From: an uncultured Aquimarina sp.
GTDB taxonomy: Bacteria; Bacteroidota; Bacteroidia; Flavobacteriales; Flavobacteriaceae
Assembly: GCA_947498935.1 (NCBI GenBank)
Contig: CANMMM010000023.1
Span: forward strand, 1-63,748
Direction: 5' to 3'
Length of the DNA stretch: 63,748 nt
Part shown: one piece after another, positions 63,287 through 63,748 of the stretch
How the letters are laid out: each line of letters starts with the position of its first letter
Numbering within the stretch: position 1 is the first letter of the stretch
Position numbers and translations under genes: made by a program
The notes under the pieces: model-generated
Told to the model about the DNA's origin: nothing
The model's input: the letters and a program-made list of their open reading frames with translations, nothing else
Databases searched by the model: none

Positions 63287-63748
63287 TTATTTTAATTTTA
63301 AATATCCATAATAATTTGCTACGTATTGTTGTTTAGTAATCTCAATTTTATCAATTGGCTTACCCATATTGTCTAATGCTTTTCCATCTCTTAATTCTCC
63401 CCAAGTGACAACATTAAACTCTATATTTTTGACTTTATCATAATCAGATTCAGAATCATGATTTTTGTTTAAAATCTCTAATCCCCCTTCATAGGTGACC
63501 CAATGATATTCTCCAAAATCTTTAAAAGAATAATTAGGTCCAGGTTTTGAACTAACCATATCTCCATCAATCATCATACAGATTTCATATCCATTATGGT
63601 AATCTTTGTCGATATCCTGTTCTAAGATTCTGATTTTTTCATCTGAGCCAAAGAAATCTCTTAGGTATGACTTGTTGATCTTATAATAATCCATTTCTAC
63701 TGTTGTATAACCTAAAAGTTGCTTTCCTAAATTAGACATTAACCAAGG
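63287..63748 (-). CDS. C-terminal part or whole of an unknown protein, cut by the window edge
   Basis: At least 150 residues from an ATG at 63739, but the frame stays open to the window edge, so the real start may lie outside. Contents are soluble, mixed alpha/beta and acidic (EQDIDKDYHNGYEICMMIDGDM, VTYEGGLEILNKNHDSESDYDK, in parts). It ends KQQYVANYYGYLKLK. No domain was recognised. The next gene (lipoprotein) begins two bases later. Confidence 0.5.
   Translation of the reverse strand, partial: PWLMSNLGKQLLGYTTVEMDYYKINKSYLRDFFGSDEKIRILEQDIDKDYHNGYEICMMIDGDMVSSKPGPNYSFKDFGEYHWVTYEGGLEILNKNHDSESDYDKVKNIEFNVVTWGELRDGKALDNMGKPIDKIEITKQQYVANYYGYLKLK

Noticed and set aside
1..63748. tRNA, rRNA, integrase or transposase genes
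   Set aside because: None was recognised on either strand, so no prophage or integrated element is claimed.

Overview
The window looks like a chromosome segment of a marine, gliding member of the Flavobacteriaceae (Bacteroidota). The evidence is a type IX secretion pair (SprF/PorP-like protein plus a 3.9k-residue protein with a gliding-motility C-terminal domain), Bacteroidota-type promoters (TTG, 17-23 bases, TAnnTTTG), families typical of this phylum (DUF4230, DUF4136, DUF5522, a zinc-dependent metalloprotease with a long N-terminal region), and frequent overlapping genes. No rRNA, tRNA, CRISPR array, transposase or integrase was seen.

Layout. 0.2-7.1 kb: a small membrane protein, then a leftward run with a PycTM-like membrane protein, ppk1, an outer-membrane protein, a Na+/H+ antiporter, an HtrA-like protease and a YHS-domain protein. 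7.3-14.0 kb: a leftward redox cluster with a Rieske-TPP enzyme fusion, a TauE/SafE exporter, a double-glutaredoxin/thioredoxin-reductase fusion, an unknown protein and a Rieske-glutamate-synthase fusion. 14.2-20.4 kb: four leftward genes whose ends all overlap: a multi-TM protein, an anchored FG-GAP/ASPIC propeller, a 4-TM protein with duplicated cysteine motifs, and a 1177-residue outer-membrane barrel carrying a degenerate phosphoesterase and kinase-like motifs. 20.7-24.1 kb: three paralogous Crp/Fnr-type regulators, all starting at TTG, and ssb behind a strong promoter flanked by a 10-bp-phased repeat array. 24.6-30.1 kb: a lipoprotein, a GH30 glycosidase, and a DinB-like/modA/di-Mop/modB/modC operon with four consecutive ATGA overlaps. 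30.1-37.9 kb: small lipoproteins and DUF proteins, a PLP enzyme, a glucosaminidase, hemL and a zinc metalloprotease. 38.2-52.1 kb: a CarboxypepD_reg-like protein, SprF/PorP and the giant adhesin (23 tandem 76-residue repeats). 52.4-58.7 kb: a GT-C-like membrane protein, a helical-repeat protein, a YiaA/B protein, a SPOR protein and lysS. 58.9-63.7 kb: a visibly AT-richer stretch with an EVE-like protein plus coupled 2-TM protein, a secreted prolyl oligopeptidase, a lipoprotein and an edge-truncated gene.

Eight copies of one ~88-bp structured repeat are spread between genes, several starting within 20 bases of a stop codon. The strongest candidates for something undescribed are the overlapping four-gene barrel operon (14.2-20.4 kb), the Rieske-fusion redox cluster (7.3-14.0 kb), the CxxC Crp/Fnr triplet, and the dispersed structured repeat. 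All functional links between neighbours are inference from gene order.
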